Positions 35,235 to 44,033 of a stretch of DNA of 64,000 nt are shown here, piece after piece. This DNA comes from Asticcacaulis sp. ZE23SCel15 (GTDB taxonomy: Bacteria; Pseudomonadota; Alphaproteobacteria; Caulobacterales; Caulobacteraceae). Both the position numbers and the translations under genes were made by a program. The notes below the pieces were generated by a model, which searched no databases, had not been told where the DNA came from, and was given only the letters and a program-made list of their open reading frames with translations. The number at the start of each line of letters is the position of its first letter. Positions within the stretch are counted from its first letter, which is position 1. The DNA lies in contig NZ_CP130044.1 of the NCBI RefSeq assembly GCF_030505395.1, forward strand, positions 1,721,001 to 1,785,000. The letters are read 5' to 3'.

Positions 35235-35795
35235 ATGGTCGCACGATTTCTGACGTTTACGGCGCTGGCAAGCGTGCTCATGCTGGGGGCGTGCGATAAG
35301 CCGCAACCGGCAAAACCCGCTGTGCCCGATGACGCCTTACCCGCGACCGTGCCGATCCGCATAGACGACAGCTATATGCAGTCTGAAATGCGCGCCCCGC
35401 GCTCATCGGTCGCGGATTTGCCGCCGCAGGCCGCCAAGTTCATAACCGCGCTCAATAGCGACGATGAAAAACTGATCCTCGGCTATCAGAGCTTTGAGGA
35501 CATGTACTCGGAAAAGGGCAAGCTCAATCAGGTTGAGCGTGACCATATCCGCAAGGGTTTGCGTCCTCTGCTGGCTTCTGGGGCTATTGCCATGAAGGAA
35601 ATAGACCGCGCTGACCACGAGTTTACAGTGCTGTTTTATAAGGCCGAACATGCCGACCAGATGGAAGATGAAACCTTCCTCAAGCAGCACTATCTCAATG
35701 CCTATTTTGCCTGCCGGTTTGATGATTCGAGCGGTTCATGGAAACTGGCCCCGCCAGCGGTGTGTTTCTCCGAGACCGATGGCCCGTACGGGTAG
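35235..35795 (+). CDS. Lipoprotein of unknown function
   Basis: A 186-residue protein with a lipoprotein signal: MVARFLTFTALASVLMLGAC, with lipobox LGAC and Asp after the Cys. A short Pro/Ala linker follows (DKPQPAKPAVPDDALP), then a mostly helical domain (PPQAAKFITALNSDDEKLILGY, FEDMYSEKGK). I do not recognise the domain. The start at 35235 follows a strong GGGGGGAG; the frame extends upstream but without a ribosome site. Its last 94 bp overlap the 3' end of the convergent GT87-type gene, which is unusual for a Caulobacterales genome. Confidence 0.7.
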   Translation: MVARFLTFTALASVLMLGACDKPQPAKPAVPDDALPATVPIRIDDSYMQSEMRAPRSSVADLPPQAAKFITALNSDDEKLILGYQSFEDMYSEKGKLNQVERDHIRKGLRPLLASGAIAMKEIDRADHEFTVLFYKAEHADQMEDETFLKQHYLNAYFACRFDDSSGSWKLAPPAVCFSETDGPYG

Positions 35796-37003
35796 CGCTC
35801 CAGCCGGCGCATAACGATGAACAGCAATCCCATGATGACGACCGGACTGATCGGCAGGTAAAGATGAGTGGCTACGGTGTGCGCGATCAGCGGCAGTACA
35901 AAGCCGCACAGCAGGGCGGCTTTTTCCCAGGGCAAGAACCCGGTTCGTATGCCTTCGCCCGCAATCCATATCAGCGGCAGTGCCAGAATAAGCAGGTCAT
36001 AATCCAAAAGGAACGGGCTTAGTAGCGGAGTTGCCGCCCCGGTCAGGGCGGCGAGGGCGGCGGTGGTGGGGCGGTGCTTTCGGATAGCCATGACGACAAT
36101 GGTAATTGCGGTGATGGCCCCGGTAAGCTGGAGGCCATAGGCCCCCACTGAAGGCAGGCCCCAATGGCGCGCGATGGCAAACAGGCTCTGCATCTTGCCA
36201 TGGCCGACTAATCCGTCTTCCAGCGTTTGGCGGGCCAGAGACGAGGCGTCCATAAAGGCCCCCCAACTGTCAGAGCCCAATATCGCCGTGGTGATAAGGC
36301 CATAGACGATGGCACTTACGCCTGTGGCGGCAAAGGCTTTCCATCGGCCCGCCGCGGCCAGAATGAATGGCAACGCCAGCCCCATCTGCGGCTTGATGAC
36401 CAGTAGTCCCCAAATGGCGCCGGCCAGAAGCGGTCGACGGTTCAGGCACATGAAGCCGCCGGTCATGATCGCGGTGGTCAGGCCTGCGTTCTGGCCATTA
36501 CCGATATTGATCCACAGGGCCGGGAAGGCCAGAAAGGGCAGAACGCCAAGGCGGCGGGTATCCGCAAATGAGGAGGCCCAGCGTTTCAAGGTGATAATCG
36601 CTGCCGTCGTCGTGCTGGTGAGCCACAGGCATACCGCCCAACCATAGGGCACAAGGGCAAACGGGATGCATATCAGCGGGAACGGTGGTGGATAAAAGAA
36701 GGCCCAGTAGCCTAATCTTTGGCCAAAAATCGCATCCTGAGCGGCCTGATGTCTGGGCAGGTTCCAGGCCGCCACCGCCTGGTCATGCAAAGCTAAATTT
36801 CCGGCCGCGTAAAAGCTCATGAAATCGCTGCCGATCGGCTTGCCGGAGATATCTATGGCGTTGCGGGCGCTGAAAATCCAGATGGCGAACCCGGTCAGGG
36901 TCATAGCAAACAAAACCCGCAGCCATGCCCTGACACGATCGGCACTAAGCCCGTCGGCATCACGAACAAAGGTAAGGTCGACTTGTTTCGTCATCAGGCT
37001 CAT
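35702..37003 (-). CDS. Multi-pass membrane glycosyltransferase, GT87/DUF2029-like
   Basis: A 433-residue integral membrane protein with about ten hydrophobic helices. The first periplasmic loop has the GT-C-type pattern GKPIGSDFMSFYAAGNLAL, where the Asp-Phe pair matches the acidic motif of polyprenyl-phosphate-dependent mannosyltransferase-like (GT87) proteins; FFYPPPFPL and KPQMGLALP are further family features. It probably transfers a sugar from a lipid-linked donor to a surface glycan. The C-terminal 31 residues (after ERYPYG) are hydrophilic and lie opposite the lipoprotein gene. ATG 37003 or 36994 may start it; neither has a clear ribosome site. Confidence 0.75.
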   Translation of the reverse strand: MSLMTKQVDLTFVRDADGLSADRVRAWLRVLFAMTLTGFAIWIFSARNAIDISGKPIGSDFMSFYAAGNLALHDQAVAAWNLPRHQAAQDAIFGQRLGYWAFFYPPPFPLICIPFALVPYGWAVCLWLTSTTTAAIITLKRWASSFADTRRLGVLPFLAFPALWINIGNGQNAGLTTAIMTGGFMCLNRRPLLAGAIWGLLVIKPQMGLALPFILAAAGRWKAFAATGVSAIVYGLITTAILGSDSWGAFMDASSLARQTLEDGLVGHGKMQSLFAIARHWGLPSVGAYGLQLTGAITAITIVVMAIRKHRPTTAALAALTGAATPLLSPFLLDYDLLILALPLIWIAGEGIRTGFLPWEKAALLCGFVLPLIAHTVATHLYLPISPVVIMGLLFIVMRRLERYPYGPSVSEKHTAGGASFHEPLESSNRQAK

Positions 37004-37177
37004 TCGACAGGAAAGCCGTCAGGTTAGCTGCTATGGCTGAATAAGCTGTAAACCGGTATTGACGCACCCATTTTGCCAAATTAGTCGGTTTGCCAGTGAA
37101 AATTATTTCAGAAAAATTTGATAGGCTAACACTGTGAGTTGGGATTTTACCACTCAATCCGATGTGCGGTTGAGGCA

Positions 37178-37219
37178 AACATTAACGCCCCAAAGTGCGC
37201 ACTTCGGGGCGTTAATGTT
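37178..37219. terminator. Long inverted repeat after pyruvate kinase
   Basis: A 42-bp hairpin with 21-bp arms and a single mismatch, containing AACGCCCC/GGGGCGTT. It lies 26 bp beyond the pyk stop on the minus strand. There is no T run, but stem length and position suggest transcript end or mRNA 3' protection. Confidence 0.6.
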
Positions 37220-37244
37220 GAACTCAGAGGCCGTGCGACCCGAT

Positions 37245-38732
37245 TTAGAGGGTGTTTTCGGTCTTGTCGCTGGCAGATTCGGGGACGAATTCGGGTTCTT
37301 CAACGCGGGTACGCGTGACTTTCGCGACACGCAGAGCATTAGTTGATCCTGATTTGCCGAAGGGCATGCCGGCGATGATGACGATATTCTGACCGGGTTC
37401 GGAAATGCCTTCGGTGCGTGCCAGTTGCGTGGCTACAGCGACGGTTTCCGACATCGAATGGGTGACCGGTGCGGTGGTAGCGTGCACGCCCCAGGTTATG
37501 GCCAGACGGCGGGCGGTCTCTATATTGGGGGTCAGGCCAAGGATCGGCACGTTTGGACGCTCACGGGCCACACGCAGGGCGGTGGAGGCAGAGTTGGTCA
37601 GGGCCGCAATCGCTGACGCTTCAATGGTTTGCGCGACCTGACGGGCGGCAGCAGCCATGGCACCAGAGGTAGTTTTTTCAGGATCTGGGCGCCGGCGGTC
37701 GGTGTTGGCGCGCCAGCCTTCGTCGGTTTCGACACGGGCGATAATGCGGTCCATGATGGTCACGGCCTCGATCGGGAACTGACCCGCCGCCGTTTCGGCC
37801 GACAACATAACGGCATCAGCGCCATCAAATACGGCGGTGGCGACGTCCGAGGCTTCGGCGCGGGTAGGGGTAGGCGCGGAAATCATCGATTCCAGCATCT
37901 GGGTTGCCACGACCACCGGCTTACCCATAAGTCGGGCCGACTGAATGATACGTTTTTGCGCCAGAGGGACTTCTTCGGGCGGCAATTCAACGCCCAAATC
38001 ACCGCGCGCGACCATGACTGCATCCGACAGCGCCATGATTTCTTCTAAATTATCAAGGGCCTGCGGTTTTTCAAGTTTCGACAGCACCCAGGCGCGACCC
38101 TTGATGATTTCCTTGGCCTCAAGTACGTCTTCGGGGCGCTGAACGAACGACAGGCCGATATATTCAACCCCGCGTTCCAGCGCGAATTCCATGTCTTCGC
38201 GGTCTTTTTTGGTCAGTGCCGGGATCGGCAGGACCACGTCGGGGACGTTGACGCCCTTACGGTCGCTGAGGCGGCCGCCATTGATGACCACGGTTTCCAG
38301 ATGATCGTCGCGGACGTGCACGACTTTGAGTTTCAGCTTGCCGTCATCGAGCAGCAGATGCGACCCGATCTGGGCGGCGGCAATAATCTCAGGATGTGGC
38401 AGGTTGGCGCGGCGGGAATCGCCCGGCGTTGGGTTAAGATCCAGCCGGAACGTCTGGCCATTATTGAGAACAATGGCCCCGCCCATAAAGCGACCGACCC
38501 GCAGTTTTGGGCCCTGAACATCGGCCAGGATACCGATCGGATGCTTGGTCCGCGCTTCTAAGTCACGGATAAGCTCAATGTTTCGACCATGATCTTCGTG
38601 ACTGCCGTGGGAGAAATTAAGGCGGAAAACATCGGCGCCGGCCTGAAACAACTGCTGGAGCATTTCGGCATTAGAGGACGCGGGGCCTAATGTGGCGACG
38701 ATTTTGGTGCGGCGGCGGCGAAGTATCTTCAA
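37245..38732 (-). CDS. pyk: Pyruvate kinase
   Basis: A 495-residue pyruvate kinase: TKIVATLGPASS at the N-terminus, FRLNFSHGSHEDH, ADVQGPKLRVG, the B-domain insertion, the active-site strand SFVQRPEDV, LSKLEKPQALDNL and the signature VMVARGDLGVELP with catalytic Lys in the preceding segment, followed by the TPTRAEASDVATAVFDGADAVMLSAET region. It converts phosphoenolpyruvate and ADP to pyruvate and ATP in the cytosol. The C-terminal tail (residues about 470-495) is acidic and longer than in enterobacteria. It is transcribed alone, away from the TonB-dependent receptor. Confidence 0.96.
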   Translation of the reverse strand: MKILRRRRTKIVATLGPASSNAEMLQQLFQAGADVFRLNFSHGSHEDHGRNIELIRDLEARTKHPIGILADVQGPKLRVGRFMGGAIVLNNGQTFRLDLNPTPGDSRRANLPHPEIIAAAQIGSHLLLDDGKLKLKVVHVRDDHLETVVINGGRLSDRKGVNVPDVVLPIPALTKKDREDMEFALERGVEYIGLSFVQRPEDVLEAKEIIKGRAWVLSKLEKPQALDNLEEIMALSDAVMVARGDLGVELPPEEVPLAQKRIIQSARLMGKPVVVATQMLESMISAPTPTRAEASDVATAVFDGADAVMLSAETAAGQFPIEAVTIMDRIIARVETDEGWRANTDRRRPDPEKTTSGAMAAAARQVAQTIEASAIAALTNSASTALRVARERPNVPILGLTPNIETARRLAITWGVHATTAPVTHSMSETVAVATQLARTEGISEPGQNIVIIAGMPFGKSGSTNALRVAKVTRTRVEEPEFVPESASDKTENTL

Positions 38733-39000
38733 GGCAGGACTTACTAACAGTTGGGTATTGACGACTCAGCGGCCTTGTAGAGCTGAAAAGCGGTCGATGC
38801 GGCGCTTTTGTCCCGGCCGGGCTTGTTGGGAGCGACAAAGCGCTGCTTCTTAAGGCCCGGTCAAGTCATATTTTTATAACAAATAGTAAAAATGAGCCGT
38901 ACTGAGGTGTGCGGAATTGACGCATTGGTCAAAATTTTACGTTTAAAATCTGTTTTATTGACCATTTGTGTGACTTTTGCGTCAGCATCACATTTTTTTA

Positions 39001-39014
39001 TGCCAGCGCTGTCA
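39001..39014. promoter_or_regulatory. LacI-type operator 1 upstream of the TonB receptor
   Basis: TGCCAGCGCTGTCA, fitting TGNNANCGNTNNCA. Paired with a second site 41 bp downstream. Confidence 0.5.
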
Positions 39015-39041
39015 ATCTTTAGTGGCTTCTCAATGATATTA

Positions 39042-39055
39042 TGATATCGCTACCA
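39042..39055. promoter_or_regulatory. LacI-type operator 2 upstream of the TonB receptor
   Basis: TGATATCGCTACCA, fitting TGNNANCGNTNNCA; paired with the site at 39001-39014 on the same helical face. Confidence 0.55.
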
Positions 39056-39376
39056 TTCAAGAGTGCCCGTTTCGGTGTGTTTTTATCTTTTTAAAACACC
39101 TCAACGACAGGGTGCCGGACGACAGTCAAACTGGAAGGGTTTCAGGTTAAGGGCGCAATTTCCGGACGTGGTGTGCACGTTCCGGGCCTCCTTTATACAC
39201 CCGAATTTCCAACTTTTTTGACTGAATAACAGTGATCGTGGTTCGCGGTCTATGAGAGGTTGCCCATGCAGGCTGCCTCCGTGACGAACCGGGGTCATAA
39301 ATTTTGGGACGCATTCAATCATACCGGCTGCAAAGACCGGAGATTGAGCCTTGGTTTATTTAGAGGGAGGAGTTTT

Positions 39377-42331
39377 ATGAAAAACTCACGTACTGCGCTT
39401 AACGGGCGCAGCGCTTTCAGCATCACGCTTAAAAACGGGGTATCGGTAGTCGCGCTTGGCGCTCTGGCCGCAGCCCTTGCCATGCCAGCTCTGGCGCAGG
39501 ACGCCCCGGCGGCCGATCCGGACGTGACCGAAGTGGTCGTCACCGGTCAGCGCGCCCAGATTAAATCGGCGCAGCGCCTTAAGAGGGATTCTGCTGTCGT
39601 TCAGGATTCGATTACGGCGGTTGATATCGGCGCCCTGCCGGACCGTTCCGTCTCGGAAGCCTTGCAGCGCATTTCGGGGCTGCAAATTCAGCGCACCAAC
39701 GAAAACCGCGATCCGGCTCGTCTGGCCGCTGAAGGTGGTTCGGTGAACATTCGTGGTCTGAGCTGGGTTCGTTCGGAAACTAACGGTCGTGATATCTTTT
39801 CGGCCAAAAACGGCCGCGGCCTGAGCTTTGAAGACGTTTCCGCCGATCTGCTGGCGGGTGTGGATGTCTTTAAGAACCCGTCTGCCGACATGATCGAAGG
39901 CGGCATCGGCGGCACGGTCAATCTGCGTACCCGCCTGCCGTTCGACTCCAAGAAGCGTATTCTGGCCGTCAACTTCGATAGCAACTATGGTGATATCGAA
40001 GAAAAAGCGCACCAGTCGGGGAGTTTCATCTATTCGGATCGCTGGGAAACCGGCATAGGCGAAGTGGGTGGCCTGCTGAACCTGTCCTACAGTGACGTAG
40101 GCAACCGCACGGACAGCCTGTCGGTCGACCGTTTTGATACGACGGTAGATGATACCGGCGCGACCGTTTATATTCCGAATTCCATTGGGTGGCGTTCGGT
40201 GACCTGGAATCAAAAGCGTACCGGCATTAACGGTGCCCTGCAATGGCGTCCTAACGATCAGTGGGAAGTTGCCCTGCAAGCCATGTATGCCAAGGTCGAG
40301 GCGGAGAATACGGAATACGCGCTGGGCAGCTATGATGGCTCCTTCATCCCGCAAGGCGCTGCCGCTGGTAATGATTTCGTCTATGATTCAAATGGCGTTT
40401 TCCAAAGCGGCACCGTACCTTCGGCCGGTTATGACGCCAACACGCGCTACGGCGAAGACGAAAAGAAGACCACTGACGTCTCTTTGAATGTCAAATATTA
40501 CGCCAGCGATAAGCTGTCGTTCGTCGCTGACCTGCAATATGTCAAATCGACGGCGGATATTCTGTCGATGACGGCCTATACCGAGCTTGCCGACAAGCCA
40601 GCCATCAGCGTCAATCTGGCGGGTGATACGCCGGTCATCAAGGTTACGGGCACAACTGATGATCCGTCGCGCTACTATTGGGCGGCGGCCATGGATCATA
40701 TTGAAGAAAACGAAGGCACGCAGTATTCTTTCAAGCTGGACGGGCTTTATGAATTCGATGATAACTGGTTGAAGTCATTTAAGTTCGGTGTTCGGGCTAC
40801 GGATAAGGACTATGTCACGCGTCAATCCGGCTGGAACTGGGGCCTTCTGTCAAACCAATACTGGCTGAACGCTTCTGACCCGGCCTATATTACTGACGCT
40901 GGCCAGGGCCCTGGTCTTGATGGTGCGGAATATGTCACCTTCAATAACTTCTTCCGTGGCGACGCCAATGTTCCTGGCAGTGTGTGGTTCCCGTCGGCTT
41001 CGGTCGTCAATGGCGGTACGGCTCACGCTTATGATCTGCTGCAAAGCACGCAGACATCGGGTTGGGGCTGGGCGCCGCTTTCGGACGATTGGGGTAATTA
41101 CAAGCCCGGTTCGGATAACGTCTCCGGTGGCGTGAACAACCAGAAAGAAGAGACCAAAGCGGTCTATGGCTTGTTGTCTTTCGGTAACGATGACGTCTTT
41201 GGTGGCAAAAGCTTTGACGGTAACGTCGGGGTTCGGGTTGTAAAAACTGAGGCTACCGCCGAAGGTTTTACTATCAGCACCGCCAGCACCAACGCCGCCG
41301 CGTGTGACTATAACGGCAGTGTGCCGGTCGCGACCTGTAACCTGGCTAATGCCGCCGTTCAGTTCGTAGCGACCAACATGCAGTTGCCGGTGCAGGCCCA
41401 AAACAACTACACCGACGTATTGCCGAGCCTGAACCTGCGCTTGAAATATAACGATCAACTGCAATTCCGCTTTGCGGCATCTAAGGCCATCGTGCGTCCG
41501 GAGCTATATCAGACCAACGCCTATACCAGCATTGCGGCCGGCCTGACAAAGTCAGTAGACGGTAACGGTGTCCAAACCGGCTATACGGTTTCGCTGACCG
41601 GGACGGGCGGTAACCCTTACCTGCGTCCGATCAAGGCGAACCAGTATGACCTGACGGCGGAGTGGTATTTTGCCCCAACCGGCAGCCTGACCCTGGCGCT
41701 CTTCAAGAAGGATCTGACGGATTATATCTACTCAGGTTCGGAGCTTGAAACCTATACTAATAACGGTCAGACGTTGCAGTTTAACGTAGGTCGCTACGTC
41801 AATGGCTCCGAAGGCAAGGTGGATGGTTTTGAAATTGCTTACTCGCAATTCTATGACTTCCTGCCGGGCTTCTGGTCGGGCTTTGGGGTTCAGGCCAACT
41901 ACACGAAGATCAATTCATCGGGCGGTAAGAACCCGCTGGTCAACATCTTCGACGGCAATCAGGTTGTTGCCGCTGACCTGAACGGCCTGCCACTGGAAGG
42001 CATGTCGCCGACCAGCTACAACGCCGCTATCATGTACGAAAAGTACGGCATCTCGGCACGTCTGGCCTATAACTGGCGTGAAGAATACCTGCTGACGACT
42101 TCGGGCGCCAACATCAACCGCCCGGTCTGGTCGGAAGACTATGGCCAGCTTGACGGTTCGGTCTTCTATTCGATCAACGAAAAGTACAAGATCGGCCTGC
42201 AAGGTACGAACCTGAACCAGGCGACCACTTACCTGCGCGTGTCTAACCTCGATAACCTGAGTGTTAAGCCGCGTTATAACTGGGTGGCTACCGATCGCCG
42301 TATCGCGATCGTATTGCGCGCTTCGTTCTGA
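39377..42331 (+). CDS. TonB-dependent receptor, probable xyloglucan oligosaccharide importer
   Basis: A 984-residue outer-membrane receptor. A long signal peptide ends in MPALAQD; the TonB box lies near VTEVVVTGQR; the plug carries ALPDRSVSEALQRISGLQIQR and VNIRGLSWVRSETNGR, then a 22-strand barrel ending in a terminal Phe (LRASF). This proteobacterial carbohydrate-type TBDR class is often followed by halogenase-like flavoproteins, as here. The start is ATG 39377 with GGGAGG 7 bp upstream; the frame extends to a TTG at 39260 without a signal peptide there. Two LacI-type sites upstream and a terminator directly downstream make it a separately controlled unit. Substrate is inferred from the operators and the locus. 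Confidence 0.9.
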   Translation: MKNSRTALNGRSAFSITLKNGVSVVALGALAAALAMPALAQDAPAADPDVTEVVVTGQRAQIKSAQRLKRDSAVVQDSITAVDIGALPDRSVSEALQRISGLQIQRTNENRDPARLAAEGGSVNIRGLSWVRSETNGRDIFSAKNGRGLSFEDVSADLLAGVDVFKNPSADMIEGGIGGTVNLRTRLPFDSKKRILAVNFDSNYGDIEEKAHQSGSFIYSDRWETGIGEVGGLLNLSYSDVGNRTDSLSVDRFDTTVDDTGATVYIPNSIGWRSVTWNQKRTGINGALQWRPNDQWEVALQAMYAKVEAENTEYALGSYDGSFIPQGAAAGNDFVYDSNGVFQSGTVPSAGYDANTRYGEDEKKTTDVSLNVKYYASDKLSFVADLQYVKSTADILSMTAYTELADKPAISVNLAGDTPVIKVTGTTDDPSRYYWAAAMDHIEENEGTQYSFKLDGLYEFDDNWLKSFKFGVRATDKDYVTRQSGWNWGLLSNQYWLNASDPAYITDAGQGPGLDGAEYVTFNNFFRGDANVPGSVWFPSASVVNGGTAHAYDLLQSTQTSGWGWAPLSDDWGNYKPGSDNVSGGVNNQKEETKAVYGLLSFGNDDVFGGKSFDGNVGVRVVKTEATAEGFTISTASTNAAACDYNGSVPVATCNLANAAVQFVATNMQLPVQAQNNYTDVLPSLNLRLKYNDQLQFRFAASKAIVRPELYQTNAYTSIAAGLTKSVDGNGVQTGYTVSLTGTGGNPYLRPIKANQYDLTAEWYFAPTGSLTLALFKKDLTDYIYSGSELETYTNNGQTLQFNVGRYVNGSEGKVDGFEIAYSQFYDFLPGFWSGFGVQANYTKINSSGGKNPLVNIFDGNQVVAADLNGLPLEGMSPTSYNAAIMYEKYGISARLAYNWREEYLLTTSGANINRPVWSEDYGQLDGSVFYSINEKYKIGLQGTNLNQATTYLRVSNLDNLSVKPRYNWVATDRRIAIVLRASF

Positions 42332-42340
42332 TAACAGAGG

Positions 42341-42380
42341 CCGCGCCGGTCAAAACCTGACCGGCGCGGCTGCGTCTTTT
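42341..42380 (+). terminator. Rho-independent terminator after the TonB receptor
   Basis: A perfect 12-bp GC-rich stem (42341-42352 with 42358-42369; CCGCGCCGGTCA arm), 5-nt loop, and a run of five T at 42376-42380 in TGCGTCTTTTT. It should limit read-through into the flavoprotein genes. Confidence 0.85.
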
Positions 42381-42506
42381 TGCGGCGGGTTGTCATGCCG
42401 CCGTATATGCCCGATAGTGCTGCCGGGCACACACAGGCCTCGTCAAAATGCGACTGAGCGCCCTAAAGTCGGCACAAATATTAAAAATTTCAGGGAAGGT
42501 TTCCCG

Positions 42507-44030
42507 ATGTTTGAACCTCTTCGCCGGATTATCATCGTGGGCGGCGGCACCGCCGGCTGGATGAGCGCGGCGGCCCTTAGCGTCGCTGTGCCCAAAGAGG
42601 TTGAGGTGTTGCTGATCGAATCCGAAGAGATCGGCATCATCGGCGTGGGTGAAGCCACCGTCCCGGCCATCCGTTTTTTCAACGATCATATCGGCCTGAA
42701 TGAAGCCGAGTTCGTGCGCGCGACCGAAGCGACCTTCAAGCTGGGGATCGAGTTTCGCGGCTGGGGCCATGAGGCGAACCGCTATTTTCACGGCTTTGGT
42801 GATTTCGGCGACGACCATCAGGCCATCAGCGCCTACGCCCTGTGGCGCAGACTCAGGTCACTCGGCGATCAGACGCCGCTGGAGGCGTTCAGCCTGTCGG
42901 CGCAACTGGCGCTGGCTGACCGCTTTTTTCCGCCCAATCCGGACCCGCGCTCACCGATGCATAATTATAATTATGCGTTTCATTTCGACGCCTCGCTTTA
43001 TGCGCGCTTTCTGCGCCGTCATGCCGAGGCGCGCGGCGTCAATCGCCTGAATGCCAGGATCAGCGGCGTTAATTTGCGCAGCGAAGATGGGTTTATCGAG
43101 AGCGTGACCCTTGAGGACGGACGCGTCGAGGCGGCCGATTTCTTCATCGACTGTTCCGGTTTCCGCGGCCTGCTGATCGAAGGCGCGCTTAAGACCGGCT
43201 ATACGGACTGGAGCCATTATCTGCCGGTGGACCGGGCCTGGGCGGTGCCGTGTGAACGGACAGATCCGTTGCAGCCCTATACCGTGTCGACGGCGCGGGA
43301 GGCTGGCTGGCAGTGGCGTATCCCGCTTCAGCATCGCACGGGCAATGGCCATGTTTTTTCATCAAACTTTACCGATGAACAGAGCGCACTCGACACACTG
43401 ATGGCTAATCTGGATGGGGCCCCGCTCAAAGACCCGATGCTGATCCGCTTTACGACCGGTTATCGCAACAAGTTCTGGAATAAGAACTGCATCTGCACGG
43501 GTCTGGCGTCCGGCTTTATTGAGCCGCTGGAATCGACCTCGATCAATTTCATCCAGAACCTGATTGTGCGCTTTCTGGAGTTCTACCCCAGCCGTACCCA
43601 TTCGGCCGCAATTGAGGATGAGTATAACCGGCTGGTGCTGATGGAATATGAGCGGGTGCGCGATTTCATCATTCTGCACTATCGCCTCAATACCCGTCAG
43701 GACGGCGAACTGTGGCGCTATTGCGCGGACATGCCGATCCCTGACAGCCTTCAGGCGCGGATGGATCTGTTTGCCCACTGTGGCCGGGTCATCACCTATG
43801 AACGCGACTCATTCAAGGTGCCAAGCTGGACAGCTATTTTCAACGGTCAGGGTGTCGTCTCCGATATCTATGATCATCTGGCTGATCGTGTAGGTGAGGC
43901 GGATCTGCGCACCCTGATGCGTCAACGCCTGGCGGAAATCGAGAAGGTGACGCAACAGTTGCCGACCCATGCCGAGTTTATCGCCCGTCACTGCGCCTCA
44001 GAGGCCTTTCTCAAGCCGGTACGGGCTTAA
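42507..44030 (+). CDS. Tryptophan-halogenase-family flavoprotein, copy 1
   Basis: A 507-residue FAD-dependent halogenase-family protein. The FAD dinucleotide motif is IIVGGGTAGWMSA. Residues needed for halogenation in PrnA-type enzymes are conserved: Lys78 in TFKLGIEF and Glu342 in IEPLESTS. The second signature is GWQWRIPLQHRTGNG. Unlike true tryptophan halogenases these proteins cluster with TonB receptors and sugar genes in Caulobacterales and Xanthomonadales, and their substrate is unknown. The start at ATG 42507 follows GGGAAGG; the frame runs upstream through the terminator without family similarity. It is 3 bp from copy 2, forming a two-gene unit. Confidence 0.88.
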   Translation: MFEPLRRIIIVGGGTAGWMSAAALSVAVPKEVEVLLIESEEIGIIGVGEATVPAIRFFNDHIGLNEAEFVRATEATFKLGIEFRGWGHEANRYFHGFGDFGDDHQAISAYALWRRLRSLGDQTPLEAFSLSAQLALADRFFPPNPDPRSPMHNYNYAFHFDASLYARFLRRHAEARGVNRLNARISGVNLRSEDGFIESVTLEDGRVEAADFFIDCSGFRGLLIEGALKTGYTDWSHYLPVDRAWAVPCERTDPLQPYTVSTAREAGWQWRIPLQHRTGNGHVFSSNFTDEQSALDTLMANLDGAPLKDPMLIRFTTGYRNKFWNKNCICTGLASGFIEPLESTSINFIQNLIVRFLEFYPSRTHSAAIEDEYNRLVLMEYERVRDFIILHYRLNTRQDGELWRYCADMPIPDSLQARMDLFAHCGRVITYERDSFKVPSWTAIFNGQGVVSDIYDHLADRVGEADLRTLMRQRLAEIEKVTQQLPTHAEFIARHCASEAFLKPVRA

Positions 44031-44033
44031 GGC

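Larger units (their letters stand above)
38733..39376. promoter_or_regulatory. Divergent control region, pyk / TonB-dependent receptor
   Basis: 644 bp with no convincing gene; AT-rich in the middle. Two LacI-type sites (39001-39014 and 39042-39055) are 41 bp apart, about four helical turns, placing them on the same face of the DNA. They lie 320-375 bp before the receptor start, so the receptor mRNA may have a long leader. An inverted repeat TTGAC-N6-GTCAA is near 38918. Confidence 0.5.

Noticed and set aside
42261-42506. N-terminal extension of the first halogenase-like gene.
   Set aside because: The extension reads through the 3' end of the TonB receptor and its terminator and has no similarity to the family; ATG 42507 has a proper ribosome site.
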